This document shows positions 37,388 to 46,364 of a DNA stretch of 64,000 bases, one piece after another. Source of the DNA: Burkholderiales bacterium (GTDB lineage Bacteria; Pseudomonadota; Gammaproteobacteria; Burkholderiales; Burkholderiaceae_C); the NCBI GenBank assembly GCA_017307855.1, contig JAFKGD010000007.1, positions 248,001-312,000 of the forward strand. The letters are read 5' to 3'. The notes beneath the pieces are model-generated. The model ran no database searches, was not told where the DNA came from, and saw only the letters and a program-made list of their open reading frames with translations. A program made the position numbers and the translations under genes. Numbering within the stretch: position 1 is the stretch's first letter; every line of letters starts with the position of its first letter.

Positions 37388-37424
37388 CCTGGAATTCATG
37401 GTGACCAACGACAGGAGACAGATC

Positions 37425-38621
37425 ATGGGTAGCGTTGCGAAATGGTTCAAGAAGAGCATGGTGGTCGCCGCGGCGGCGGCCATGGGGTTGGTGTCCAACG
37501 GGTACGCCCAGACCAAGCCGGAAAAGTTCAAGATCGGTGGCGTGCTGTCGCTGTCCGGCCCCTACGGGCTGCTGGGCGAGGACATGCGTCGAGGCGCGCA
37601 GGTCGCTGTCGAGGAGCGCGGTGGCAAGGTGCTGGGCGTCCCCATCGAAATCACCTGGGAGGACGATGAGACCAAGCCCCAGCCGGCCGTGCAGAAGGCC
37701 ACCAAGCTGATCTCCGAGGGCTCGCACATGATCTTCGGCGCGCTCAGCTCCGCCTCCACGCTCGCCGTCATGAACCTGACCAAGCAGCGCAAGGTTCCCC
37801 ACCTCGTCACCATTTCGGCGGACGACAAAATCACCGTGCCTGGCGGCTCCCGCTACACCTTCCGCACGTCGAACAACCTGGGCATGGAAAACCGCATGGC
37901 GCTGGTGTACATGCAGGACAAGAAGCTCAAGAAGATCTACGCCGTCACCGCCGATTACCAAGCCACCCGCGACGGCTATGAGTGGATCAAGAGCCAGGTC
38001 GGGTCCACCGGTGTACAGATCGTGGGCGAGGACTTTCCGCCCCTGGGCAACCGCGACTACTCGTCGATCGTGGACAAGATCGCCAAGTCCGACGCCGACG
38101 GCGTGCTGCTGATGCTGACGGGTTCGGACGTGGTCACCCTACTCAAACAGGCGGGCCAGGTGAACCTGGGCAAGAGCAAGGTGCTTTTCGGACCTGTGGT
38201 TGCCGATGAAACCATGGCAGCGGCCGCTGGGCCGGCCTCGCTGGGCGTCAATTCCGGCTTGCGCTATGACCACACCATCGACACCGCCGCCAACCGCAAG
38301 TTCGTCGAAGCCTACCGCAAGAAGTTCGGCGTCTCTCCCAGCATGACGGCCGGGGAAGCCTACGACGGCATGGCCTGGTGGCTGGACACGGTGGAAAAGA
38401 CTGGCTCCTGGGACAAGGAAAAGTGGGTGGACGCCTTCGCCACCAGCGTCCGCGAGAACTCCGTGGAGGGCAAGAAGACCATGCGCGCCTGCGACCACCA
38501 GGCCTTGCAGCCGGGCTTCTGGGGCGAGGTGGTGCAGGGCACCCCGCCGGCCCCCCTCCTGACGATGAAAATCACCAAGGTCTTCCCCGAAGAGAAGCTG
38601 TTCGAGGCCTGCAAGAGCTGA
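37425..38621 (+). CDS. livK: ABC transporter substrate-binding protein (LivK type, second set)
   Basis: A 398-residue periplasmic binding protein. The signal peptide reads KKSMVVAAAAAMGLVSNGYA and the mature domain begins KFKIGGVLSLSGPYGLLGED, a Peripla_BP_6 opening. IFGALSSASTLAVMNLTKQR and ENRMALVYMQDKKLKKIYAV follow. An AGGAGAC ribosome binding site supports ATG 37425. It differs clearly from the first LivK of this window, so the two transporters are not a recent duplication. It is followed by a GC-rich hairpin and then livH. Confidence 0.88.
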   Translation: MGSVAKWFKKSMVVAAAAAMGLVSNGYAQTKPEKFKIGGVLSLSGPYGLLGEDMRRGAQVAVEERGGKVLGVPIEITWEDDETKPQPAVQKATKLISEGSHMIFGALSSASTLAVMNLTKQRKVPHLVTISADDKITVPGGSRYTFRTSNNLGMENRMALVYMQDKKLKKIYAVTADYQATRDGYEWIKSQVGSTGVQIVGEDFPPLGNRDYSSIVDKIAKSDADGVLLMLTGSDVVTLLKQAGQVNLGKSKVLFGPVVADETMAAAAGPASLGVNSGLRYDHTIDTAANRKFVEAYRKKFGVSPSMTAGEAYDGMAWWLDTVEKTGSWDKEKWVDAFATSVRENSVEGKKTMRACDHQALQPGFWGEVVQGTPPAPLLTMKITKVFPEEKLFEACKS

Positions 38622-38631
38622 GGGCTGTTGC

Positions 38632-38644
38632 GGGGCGCCGCCCC
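38632..38644 (+). terminator. GC hairpin between livK and livH
   Basis: GGGGCG-C-CGCCCC forms a perfect 6-bp stem eleven bases after the livK stop, without a U-tract. Hairpins here commonly protect the binding-protein mRNA or attenuate read-through, so that the binding protein is made in excess over the permease. Confidence 0.4.
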
Positions 38645-38669
38645 GGCCCCCCGCACTTGGTGAATCACT

Positions 38670-39527
38670 ATGTCAACTATCGTGATTGGCTTGAGCCTGG
38701 GCATGCTGCTCTTCCTGTTGGCGGCGGGTCTGACGCTCATCTTCGGCATGCTGGGCGTGATCAACTTCGCCCACGGTGCCATCTACATGTTGGGCGCCTA
38801 CGTCTCGTATGAAACGGGGCGGCGAACGGGCTCGTTTCTCATGGGGGTGCTGGCTGCCACGTTCTTCACCGCGCTGGCGGGCGCGGTGATCGAGAAGCTG
38901 ACGCTGCGCCCGCTCTACGAGCGCCCGCACTTCTACCAGTTGATCCTGACCTTCGGTCTGATCCTGATCCTGAGCGACCTGGTGCGATTCGTCTGGGGTC
39001 CTGGCTACCAGGAAGTAGCGATTCCGCAGCTGTGGAACGGCACCGTGGACATGCTGGGCAGCACGATCCCGATGTACCGGCTGTTCGTGATCGGGTTCGG
39101 CGCACTTGTCTCGGCGGGCCTGTACCTGGTGCTGGAGAAAAGCACCTTCGGCATGCTCGTGCGGGCCGCCAGCAGCGACGCGGAAATGGTGCGCATCCTG
39201 GGCCTGCCGGTGGGCACGATCCGCATGGCGGTCTTCGCCACAGGTTGTGGCCTGTCGGGCTTGGCGGGCGCAATTGCTGCGCCGCTGTTCCCCATCGAAT
39301 TGGGCATGGCGACCAACACCATCATCGACTGCTTCATCGTCGTGATCCTGGGCGGCCTCGGGAACATCCGGGGGGCGATTGCCGCGTCCATGCTGATCGG
39401 CATGGTGCGTGCGCTGGGCTATGTGTACCTGCCCGGCTGGGTGGACATCATGACCTTCGTGCTGCTGATTGGCACCCTTTTGACGCGGCCGCAGGGCCTG
39501 TTCTACCGGACGGCGAGGACGGCATGA
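38670..39527 (+). CDS. livH: ABC transporter permease LivH (second set)
   Basis: A 285-residue permease starting MSTIVIGLSLGMLLFLLAAG, with LTLIFGMLGVINFAHGAIYM and the coupling-loop region AASSDAEMVRILGLPVGTIR. It ends VLLIGTLLTRPQGLFYRT. About eight hydrophobic segments are visible. It overlaps the next gene by four bases (ATGA). It forms the membrane channel with LivM. Confidence 0.92.
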   Translation: MSTIVIGLSLGMLLFLLAAGLTLIFGMLGVINFAHGAIYMLGAYVSYETGRRTGSFLMGVLAATFFTALAGAVIEKLTLRPLYERPHFYQLILTFGLILILSDLVRFVWGPGYQEVAIPQLWNGTVDMLGSTIPMYRLFVIGFGALVSAGLYLVLEKSTFGMLVRAASSDAEMVRILGLPVGTIRMAVFATGCGLSGLAGAIAAPLFPIELGMATNTIIDCFIVVILGGLGNIRGAIAASMLIGMVRALGYVYLPGWVDIMTFVLLIGTLLTRPQGLFYRTARTA

Positions 39528-40492
39528 AACTCACCAGATTCGACATCTGCTTTGGCCTGCTGCTGGCCGCGGCGGGCATCTTGCTGCCCTTCCTTCACCC
39601 AGGGGAGGCGCTGATCCAACTGGTCACCCTGGCGGCCATCTGGGCGATCTTCGCCGTCGGCTTTGACTTCGTCTTCGGCGCGCTGGGCATGGTGTCGTTC
39701 GGGCACGCCACCTTCCTCGGGGTGGGCGGCTATGCCGTGGCCCTGGCGACGCAGAAGTACGGGTTGCCCTTCTCCGCTGGCGTCGGCCTGGCCATCATCG
39801 TGGGGGCCGCGTTCGCCTTGCTGTTCAGCTTCTTTGCGCTGCGGGTGTCCGGCATTTTCTTCGCGCTGGTGACCCTGGCGTTGTCCCAGTTGATCTTCAT
39901 CCTGGCGGACAGCAAGCTGCGCGGCTTCACCGGCGGGTCGGACGGCATCTCGGGCGTGGAGCGGCCGGGTTTCCTGGGCATCGACTTCTACGACCCCGTC
40001 CACTACTACTGGTTCGTGCTGGGCGTGTATGCCCTAGTCATGTTGGCGGTGATCTCGCTGCGCAGCTCGCCGTTCGGCCGCGTGATCGCGGCGATCCGCG
40101 GCAACGAGACCCGCGCCGACCAACTGGGCTTCAACGTCAATCGATACAAGCAGATCACCTTCGTGATCTCGGGTGGCCTGAGCGGCCTGGCGGGGGCTCT
40201 GCTGGCCTCGCTGCTGATGTACATGAACCCGCAGATGCTGCACTGGACGACCTCTGGGGACGTGATCATCATGACCCTGCTGGGCGGCTCCGGCTCGCTA
40301 TGGGGCGCCACTGTCGGCGTGATCGCCTTCGAGGTGCTCAAGGAGTGGCTGAGCAGTTGGACCGAGTACTGGTACGGCGTGCTGGGCCTGGTGTTCATCC
40401 TCACGACCATATTCTTCCCGCGGGGCATCGTCGGCGAACTGGAGAAGGGCTTTGCGGTGTACCAGAAGAACCGGCGGAGAAGTCCCCGATGA
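39524..40492 (+). CDS. livM: ABC transporter permease LivM (second set)
   Basis: A 322-residue permease starting at the ATG inside the livH stop. Typical segments are FGALGMVSFGHATFLGVGGY, SGIFFALVTLALSQLIFILA and the coupling loop SPFGRVIAAIRGNETRADQL with GFNVNRYKQITFVISG. It ends TIFFPRGIVGELEKG. It is shorter than the LivM of the first set. It overlaps livG by four bases. Confidence 0.92.
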   Translation: MKLTRFDICFGLLLAAAGILLPFLHPGEALIQLVTLAAIWAIFAVGFDFVFGALGMVSFGHATFLGVGGYAVALATQKYGLPFSAGVGLAIIVGAAFALLFSFFALRVSGIFFALVTLALSQLIFILADSKLRGFTGGSDGISGVERPGFLGIDFYDPVHYYWFVLGVYALVMLAVISLRSSPFGRVIAAIRGNETRADQLGFNVNRYKQITFVISGGLSGLAGALLASLLMYMNPQMLHWTTSGDVIIMTLLGGSGSLWGATVGVIAFEVLKEWLSSWTEYWYGVLGLVFILTTIFFPRGIVGELEKGFAVYQKNRRRSPR

Positions 40493-41241
40493 GCCAGGCG
40501 GCACTGCGATGCGAGGGCGTGACCGTCAGCTACGGCGCCCTGAAGGCGGTCAACGACGTCAGCCATGAGTTCCAGGAGGGCCGCATCTACGGCCTGATCG
40601 GGCCCAACGGCGCGGGCAAGACGACGCTGCTGAATGTGCTCGCCGGGCGGCAGATGCGCCATTCCGGCAAGGTTTACTGCGGCGGCCGGGACATCAGCCA
40701 GCGCCCAGCCCACGAGCGGGCCCGCATGGGCATCGGGCGCAGCTTCCAGATCATCAAGATCTTCGGCGAGATGACGGTGGCGGAGAACCTGATGGTCGCG
40801 GCTCAGTCGCGCAGGCCGGGGTTCCAGCCCTTTTGGATGAGCCGCCACTTTGACCGGCAATTCCGCGAGCAACTGGATGCCATTTTGGAGCTGACGGGGC
40901 TGACGGCCCACCGCGACGACATCGCGGGTACGCTGCCCTACGGCCTGCAGCGCTCGCTGGAGCTGGGCGTGACCCTGCTGCCCGACCCCAAAATCCTGCT
41001 GCTGGACGAGCCACTGGCCGGCATCGGCCACCATGAGATCCAGGCCGCACTGGCCCTGATCCGTAAGGCCGCGCAGGGGAGGACGGTGCTGCTGATCGAG
41101 CACAACATGGACGTGGTGATGTCGCTTTCCCACGAAATTGTGGTCATGAGCAACGGCTCGGTCATTGCGTGCGGCTCTCCCGAGGCTATCCGCCGGAACG
41201 AATCGGTGCGCTCGATTTACCTCGGGGAGGACGCGCAGTGA
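40489..41241 (+). CDS. livG: ABC transporter ATPase LivG (second set)
   Basis: A 250-residue ATPase with Walker A LIGPNGAGKTTLLNVLAGR, the LivG motif GIGRSFQIIKIFGEMTVAEN, a degenerate signature LPYGLQRSLELGVTLLPDP, Walker B ILLLDEPLAGIGHHEIQ and the H-loop LIEHNMDVVM. As in the first set, LSGGQ is replaced. The start overlaps livM and the end overlaps livF by four bases, so the five transporter genes are translationally coupled except after livK. Confidence 0.92.
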   Translation: MSQAALRCEGVTVSYGALKAVNDVSHEFQEGRIYGLIGPNGAGKTTLLNVLAGRQMRHSGKVYCGGRDISQRPAHERARMGIGRSFQIIKIFGEMTVAENLMVAAQSRRPGFQPFWMSRHFDRQFREQLDAILELTGLTAHRDDIAGTLPYGLQRSLELGVTLLPDPKILLLDEPLAGIGHHEIQAALALIRKAAQGRTVLLIEHNMDVVMSLSHEIVVMSNGSVIACGSPEAIRRNESVRSIYLGEDAQ

Positions 41242-41945
41242 TCGAACTCGAAAAAGCCAGTATCAAGTACGGCCAGGCCCTGGCGCTGGAAGAAATCTCA
41301 GTGCGGATCGATTTTCATGAGATCGTCGCCATCGTCGGGCGCAACGGCGCGGGCAAGACCACCTTGCTGAAAGCCCTGATCGGCCTGATGCCGCTGGTGG
41401 CCGGCCGGCGCCTGCTGGGTGAGCAGGACATTTCGGGCCTGGGCGTGGAAGCCATCGCCAAGCTCGGCGTGGCGCTGGTGCCGGACACGCGCCGCATCTT
41501 CCCCAACCTTTCGGTGCTGGAGAACCTGAAGATGGGCGCGCTGGCCCACCAGCCGGGGCACTGGACCCTCGATCGGGTGCTGGACGTGTTCCCGCGGTTG
41601 CGGGAGCGGCTGAACTTTGGCGGTGACCAGCTTTCCGGCGGCGAGCAGCAGATGCTGTCGATCGGGCGCGCCCTGCTGGGCAACCCGCGCATGCTGCTGC
41701 TCGACGAACCCACCGAGGGGCTGGCGCCGGTCATCGTAGCCCAGCTGGTCCGGGTGTTCAGCGAGGTCCATCGCCAGGGCACCGGCATCGTGCTGGTGGA
41801 ACAGAACCTCAAGGTGCCGATGAAGCTGGCCCACCGTCAGTACGTGCTGGACCACGGCCAGGTCGCCTGGTCCGGCACGGCCCAGGAGTTGGATGCGCAG
41901 CGCGCCCACGTCGAGGGTCTCATCACGACGGGCGCGGCGGCGTGA
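41238..41945 (+). CDS. livF: ABC transporter ATPase LivF (second set)
   Basis: A 235-residue ATPase starting with GTG inside the livG stop (reads IELEKASIKYGQALALEEIS). Walker A is IVGRNGAGKTTLLKALIGL, signature QLSGGEQQMLSIGRAL, Walker B MLLLDEPTEGLAPVIVAQ, and the H-loop LVEQN. It completes the second LivKHMGF transporter and is followed by catabolic genes on the same strand. Confidence 0.92.
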   Translation: MIELEKASIKYGQALALEEISVRIDFHEIVAIVGRNGAGKTTLLKALIGLMPLVAGRRLLGEQDISGLGVEAIAKLGVALVPDTRRIFPNLSVLENLKMGALAHQPGHWTLDRVLDVFPRLRERLNFGGDQLSGGEQQMLSIGRALLGNPRMLLLDEPTEGLAPVIVAQLVRVFSEVHRQGTGIVLVEQNLKVPMKLAHRQYVLDHGQVAWSGTAQELDAQRAHVEGLITTGAAA

Positions 41946-41979
41946 CCGCTCCGTGTTCACAAAAATCTCAAGTCAAGGC

Positions 41980-42579
41980 ATGCCCATGAACGTCCACACC
42001 GCCGCGCGCATCGTGCCCCTGCATGAAAACGACCCCCGCTCCCAAGACCCCGTGCTGGAAGAGTTGGTGGATTTCGTCGGCTATCGCCCGAATGCGCTGC
42101 TGACCATGGCGCGCAAGCCCGGCGTGGTGCCCGCGCTGCTCAAGCTGCTAGGCGTGACGCTGCGCGGCGACGGCCTGCTCACGGAGCCACTGCGCTTCCT
42201 GGTCGCCGCGGAAGCCGCGCGCGGCGCGCGTTGCCGCTATACGACGACACACCTCGTCCATGCCGCCCACCACCTGGGCATCGGTTGGGACAAGCTGGCC
42301 GCGCTGCCGTCCTACTTGGACGATCCCCGGTACACCGGGCAGGAGCGCAAGGCGCTGGCCATCGCCACCGCGGGCGGCACCCTGCCGGTGCGCGAACCAG
42401 CCCAGGCCATCGGGCAGGCCCGGCAGGTCTTCACCGAGGAGGAAGTCGTCGAGATCGTGTCCTGCGTGGCCATGGTCGGATGGTTCAACCGCTGGAACGG
42501 CCTGATGGGATCGGTGCTGGAGCCAGTTCCCTCGGAGGCGCTGGCCCACGTTCCCTGGCTCAAGAACCTGGAAGTCTGA
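41980..42579 (+). CDS. Carboxymuconolactone decarboxylase/AhpD-like protein with one Cys lost
   Basis: A 199-residue all-helical CMD-family protein. The core is PLRFLVAAEAARGARCRYTT followed by THLVHAAHHLGIGWDK. AhpD-type members carry CxxC at this point; here the second position is Thr (CRYT), leaving one cysteine with nearby histidines, so peroxidase-type thiol chemistry is unlikely. The C-terminus shows EEVVEIVSCVAMVGWFNRWN. Within a CoA catabolic operon it may be a hydratase/decarboxylase-like accessory, but no reaction can be assigned. Confidence 0.8.
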   Translation: MPMNVHTAARIVPLHENDPRSQDPVLEELVDFVGYRPNALLTMARKPGVVPALLKLLGVTLRGDGLLTEPLRFLVAAEAARGARCRYTTTHLVHAAHHLGIGWDKLAALPSYLDDPRYTGQERKALAIATAGGTLPVREPAQAIGQARQVFTEEEVVEIVSCVAMVGWFNRWNGLMGSVLEPVPSEALAHVPWLKNLEV

Positions 42580-42622
42580 GCCTGCCCCACATCGATATTC
42601 CAAGGAATGGAGAAAGAGACCC

Positions 42623-44224
42623 ATGTACAGCCGTATCCACGAACCCCACGCATGCACGCTGACCGATGCCCTGCGCGAATGGGCCACCAGCCACCCTGGC
42701 GCGCCCTGGCTGGAGGACAGCCGGGGCAGCACCCTCACTGCGGAGCAGGCCTTCGCGAGCAGCCAGCGGTTTGCCGGCTTCCTACACCAACTGGGCGTGC
42801 AGCCTGAGGAGCGCGTCGGCGTCTTCATGTTCAACAGCTGCGCCATGGTGGCGACCACGTTCGGCATCGGCTACCTGCGGGCCACAGCGGTGATGCTCAA
42901 CACCGAGCTGCGCTCCTCATTCCTTCGTCACCAGTTGAACGACTGCCAACTGGCCACCATAGTGGTGGACGCATCGCTGGTCGAACACATCGCCATCCTG
43001 GCGGAGGAACTGCCCCACCTGCGCACCCTGATCGTGGTGGGCGATGCGCCCGCCGCCGTGCCCGAGCACTTGCGCCAGGTGGCCTGGACGGACAGCAACG
43101 CCTGCGCGCCTTGGGAGGGCCCCGCGCCGAGGCCCGAGGACATCTTCTGCATCATGTACACCTCCGGCACCACCGGGCCGAGCAAGGGCGTGCTGATGCC
43201 GCACTGCCACTGCGCACTGCTTGGGCTGGGGTCGATACGCAGCCTGGAAATCACCGAAACCGACAAGTACTACATCTGCCTGCCCCTGTTCCATGCCAAC
43301 GGCCTGTTCCTGCAACTGGGGGCCACGGTGCTGGCGGGCATCCCGGCCTTCCTGAAGCAGCGCTTCAGCGCCAGCACTTGGCTGGCCGACATCCGGGAAT
43401 CCGGTGCCACGCTGACCAACCACCTCGGCACCACAGCCATGTTCGTCATCAATCAGCCGCCCACGGAGCAGGACCGCAACCACCGCTTGCGCGCCAGCCT
43501 GAGCGCACCCAACCCCGCCCAGCACGAAGCCGTGTTCCGCGAGCGCTTCGGCGTGAAGGACGTCCTGTCCGGGTTCGGCATGACCGAGGTCGGCATTCCC
43601 ATCTGGGGACGCATCGGGCAGCCGGCGCCGAACGCGGCCGGCTGGGCGCACGAGGACCGATTCGAGATCTGCATCGCCGACCCAGAGACCGACGTACCCG
43701 TGCCGGTCGGGCAGGTGGGCGAAATCCTGGTGCGGCCCAAGGTGCCCTTCGGCTTCATGGCGGGCTACTTGAACGTCCCGGCGAAAACGGTCGAGGCATG
43801 GCGCAACCTCTGGTTTCACACGGGCGACGCCGGCACGCGGGACGCGCAGGGGCTCATTACCTTCGTGGACCGCATCAAGGACTGCATTCGCCGACGTGGC
43901 GAGAACATCTCGGCCACAGAAGTCGAGGCCGTGGTGGGCCAGTTGCCGGGTATCCACGAAGTGGCGGCCTACGCCGTTCCGGCGCAGGGCGCGGGCGGGG
44001 AGGATGAGGTGATGCTGGCCCTGGTGCCCCGCGAAGGCGCGGTGCTGGACATGGCGGACATCGTCCGCCAGGCCAGCGCTCAGCTGCCGCGCTTTGCCAA
44101 GCCGCGTTACTTGCGCCAGATGGACAGCTTGCCGAAGACGGCGACCGGAAAGATCCAGCGCGCCGTCCTGCGCCAGCAAGGCAGCGTTGACGCCTACGAC
44201 GCCGAGGCGGCAACCGCCCGGTAA
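42623..44224 (+). CDS. AMP-forming acyl-CoA ligase
   Basis: A 533-residue adenylate-forming ligase. Motif A3 is IMYTSGTTGPSKGVLMPHCH, the A5 region is SGFGMTEVGIPIWGRIG, A7 is NLWFHTGDAGTRDAQGLITF with VDRIKDCIRRRGENISATEV, and the catalytic lysine is in LPKTATGKIQRAVLR. It resembles the CaiC/medium-chain-like ligases of catabolic clusters. It is the activating enzyme of the second transporter operon, parallel to the ligase of the first. Confidence 0.92.
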   Translation: MYSRIHEPHACTLTDALREWATSHPGAPWLEDSRGSTLTAEQAFASSQRFAGFLHQLGVQPEERVGVFMFNSCAMVATTFGIGYLRATAVMLNTELRSSFLRHQLNDCQLATIVVDASLVEHIAILAEELPHLRTLIVVGDAPAAVPEHLRQVAWTDSNACAPWEGPAPRPEDIFCIMYTSGTTGPSKGVLMPHCHCALLGLGSIRSLEITETDKYYICLPLFHANGLFLQLGATVLAGIPAFLKQRFSASTWLADIRESGATLTNHLGTTAMFVINQPPTEQDRNHRLRASLSAPNPAQHEAVFRERFGVKDVLSGFGMTEVGIPIWGRIGQPAPNAAGWAHEDRFEICIADPETDVPVPVGQVGEILVRPKVPFGFMAGYLNVPAKTVEAWRNLWFHTGDAGTRDAQGLITFVDRIKDCIRRRGENISATEVEAVVGQLPGIHEVAAYAVPAQGAGGEDEVMLALVPREGAVLDMADIVRQASAQLPRFAKPRYLRQMDSLPKTATGKIQRAVLRQQGSVDAYDAEAATAR

Positions 44225-44239
44225 ACACAGAAGCACACC

Positions 44240-45073
44240 ATGTCGGAAAAATTGCGGGGCAAGGTGGCCGTGGTCACCGGATCGGGCCGGGGCATCGGCC
44301 GGGCGATGGCCCTCAAGCTCGCGAGCGAAGGCGCCCGGCTCGTCCTCAACGACCTCGACAACGAGCCCGCCATGGCCGTGCGCGAGGAAATCATCGCGCT
44401 GGGCGGCGAGGCGGTGGCCTGCTGCGGCAGCGTGGCGGACGCAGATTTCGCGGACCGGCTGATCGGCACGGCCACCAGCGCGTTCGGCGGGCTGGACATT
44501 CTTGTGAACAACGCAGGCTACACCTGGGACAACGTCATCCAGAAGATGACCGACGAGCAATGGCACGCGATGATCGACGTGCACCTGACCGCGCCGTTCC
44601 GCATTCTGCGGGCGGCGCAGCCGGTGATCCGGGCGCTGAGCCGGACCGACGCCGAGGCCGGCCGCCGCGTGGTGCGCAAGGTGGTCAACATCTCCTCGGT
44701 CGCGGGTGTCTTCGGCAACGTGGGGCAGGTCAACTACTCTGCCGCCAAGGCCGGCATCGTGGGCCTGACCATGACGCTGGCCAAGGAGTGGGGTCGCCTG
44801 AACACCACGGTCAACTGCGTGGCCTACGGCCTCATCGGGACCCGCATGACCGAGGCCACCACCGATGCCGGCGCCGCCATCCAGGTCGATGGACGCGCGA
44901 TCAAGGTGGGCGTGAACCCGGACCTGATGGCCATGCTTGAGCGCAGCATCCCGCTGGGCCGGGCCGGCACGCCCGAGGAGGCCGCCGGCGCGGCCTACCT
45001 GTTCTGCATTCCTGAGTCTGACTACGTGAGCGGCCAGACCCTGCTGTGCACGGGCGGGCTCACCGGCATCTGA
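44240..45073 (+). CDS. Short-chain dehydrogenase/reductase (FabG/HSD17B4-like)
   Basis: A 277-residue SDR starting MSEKLRGKVAVVTGSGRGIG with intact TGxxxGIG, NNAGYTWDNVIQKM, KVVNISSVAGVFGNVGQVNY and the catalytic YSAAK. The C-terminus is EEAAGAAYLFCIPESDYVSG with TLLCTGGLTGI. It is likely a 3-hydroxyacyl-CoA dehydrogenase or related NAD(P)-dependent enzyme in the same pathway. It lies 15 bp after the ligase and 9 bp before the metallohydrolase. Confidence 0.9.
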   Translation: MSEKLRGKVAVVTGSGRGIGRAMALKLASEGARLVLNDLDNEPAMAVREEIIALGGEAVACCGSVADADFADRLIGTATSAFGGLDILVNNAGYTWDNVIQKMTDEQWHAMIDVHLTAPFRILRAAQPVIRALSRTDAEAGRRVVRKVVNISSVAGVFGNVGQVNYSAAKAGIVGLTMTLAKEWGRLNTTVNCVAYGLIGTRMTEATTDAGAAIQVDGRAIKVGVNPDLMAMLERSIPLGRAGTPEEAAGAAYLFCIPESDYVSGQTLLCTGGLTGI

Positions 45074-45082
45074 CCTTGCACC

Positions 45083-46135
45083 ATGACGAAGCCCGACACT
45101 GCTGCGCTGACCTACCCGTTCGAGCCGCCCGCGCCGCGCCACACGGTCGAACTCGCCCCCGGCGTGCGCTGGATCCGCCTGTCGATGCCATTCCGGCTCG
45201 ACCACATCAACGTCTGGACCATCGACACGCGCGATGGCTGGGTGCTGGTGGACACCGGCCTGAACGATCCCGCCACCGTGGCCGACTGGTTGGCCCTCAT
45301 GGCGCAGGGTCCGCTGGCGCGCCCCCTGCAGGGGGTGTACGCCACGCACATGCACCCCGACCACATCGGATTGGCCGGCTGGTTCACGCGCCGTGCAGGC
45401 ATACCATTGCACATGAGCCGGCTGGAATACCTGAGTTGCCGCGTGATGCATGCCGACACGAATCGCGAGGCGCCGCCCGACGGCGTGCTGTTCCACCGCC
45501 GCGCCGGCTGGTCGGAAGCGGCCATCGAAGGCTACCGCAGCCGCTTTGGCAGCTTCGGCAAGCACATCCACGCGCTACCCGAGAGCTTCCGGCGCCTGCA
45601 GGATTGCGATCTGGTGCCATTGGGCCCGCACGACTGGCGGGTCATCACCACCGGCGGCCATTCGCCGGAGCATGCCTGCCTGTACTGCCACAACCTGAAT
45701 TTGCTGATCGCGGGCGACCAAGTGCTGCCGCGAATCTCGTCGAACGTATCGGTGTTCGCCACCGAACCTCAGGCCAATCCGCTCAAGGAGTGGTACGAGT
45801 CGCTGGACAAGCTGGCGCGGGAGGTGCCCGCCGATGTGCTGGTGTTGCCCTCCCACAACGAGCCCTTCTACGGGCTGCACCAACGCCTGGACTCGCTCAG
45901 GGCCAGCCAGGACCAGGCGCTGGAGCGGCTGCGCCAATCGCTATGCAACGGGCCGCAACGGATCGTGGACGTGTTCCCCGCCCTCTTTCACCGCGCCATA
46001 GGGGCGCAGGATGGACAGCAACTGAGTCTCGCCACGGGCGAGGCCGTGGCTTGCATGAACTACCTCATCGCGGAAAGCGCCGTGGAATGCGCCGTGAGTG
46101 GAGACGGCGTCGCATGGTATGCACTGAAGTCGTGA
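45083..46135 (+). CDS. Metallo-beta-lactamase-fold hydrolase
   Basis: A 350-residue MBL protein with the metal motif YATHMHPDHIGLAGWF (HxHxDH), then ITTGGHSPEHACLYC and LIAGDQVLPRISSNVSVFA, and VLVLPSHNEPFYGLHQRL. The architecture resembles glyoxalase-II-like or acyl-thioester hydrolases found at the ends of acyl-CoA catabolic operons, so a thioesterase role is plausible but unproven. It is the last intact gene of the island; the Tn3-type scar starts ~190 bp later. Confidence 0.85.
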   Translation: MTKPDTAALTYPFEPPAPRHTVELAPGVRWIRLSMPFRLDHINVWTIDTRDGWVLVDTGLNDPATVADWLALMAQGPLARPLQGVYATHMHPDHIGLAGWFTRRAGIPLHMSRLEYLSCRVMHADTNREAPPDGVLFHRRAGWSEAAIEGYRSRFGSFGKHIHALPESFRRLQDCDLVPLGPHDWRVITTGGHSPEHACLYCHNLNLLIAGDQVLPRISSNVSVFATEPQANPLKEWYESLDKLAREVPADVLVLPSHNEPFYGLHQRLDSLRASQDQALERLRQSLCNGPQRIVDVFPALFHRAIGAQDGQQLSLATGEAVACMNYLIAESAVECAVSGDGVAWYALKS

Positions 46136-46325
46136 AGGTCGCGCTACTCTCCAATCTCAGGCTAGCAATCATGATGTCAACGAGTGCGCGACTTCGATAC
46201 TCCATGCGCCACATCGCTCCGGGCAGCATGGCGAGGATTTCGCACGGACGATAGGTCTGTTCGATTGGCTGAATCTGGGCAGCCACCGCGCGAGGCCGGT
46301 CGGCAGATGCGAAGGTTCCGATCAA

Positions 46326-46364
46326 GGGGTCCTTTTGATTTCAGTGCAAAAAGTGACGTATAAC
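46326..46364 (+). repeat. Tn3-family (IS1071-like) terminal inverted repeat
   Basis: The end starts GGGGTCCTTTTGATTTCAG and continues TGCAAAAAGTGACG. The GGGGTC start, the TTTCAGTGCAA core and AAGTGACG match, as I recall it, the terminal repeat of IS1071/Tn3-family elements with a few mismatches. No second copy was found within the window. Confidence 0.7.

Noticed and set aside
42917-45571. Minus-strand open frame of 884 codons
   Set aside because: It is antisense to the CoA ligase, SDR and MBL genes, with no motif and the composition of a shadow frame.
46065-46325. Minus-strand 86-codon frame ending the catabolic island
   Set aside because: It starts inside the transposon terminal repeat and overlaps the end of the MBL gene. 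No motif was recognised; at best it is a fragment of an interrupted gene.
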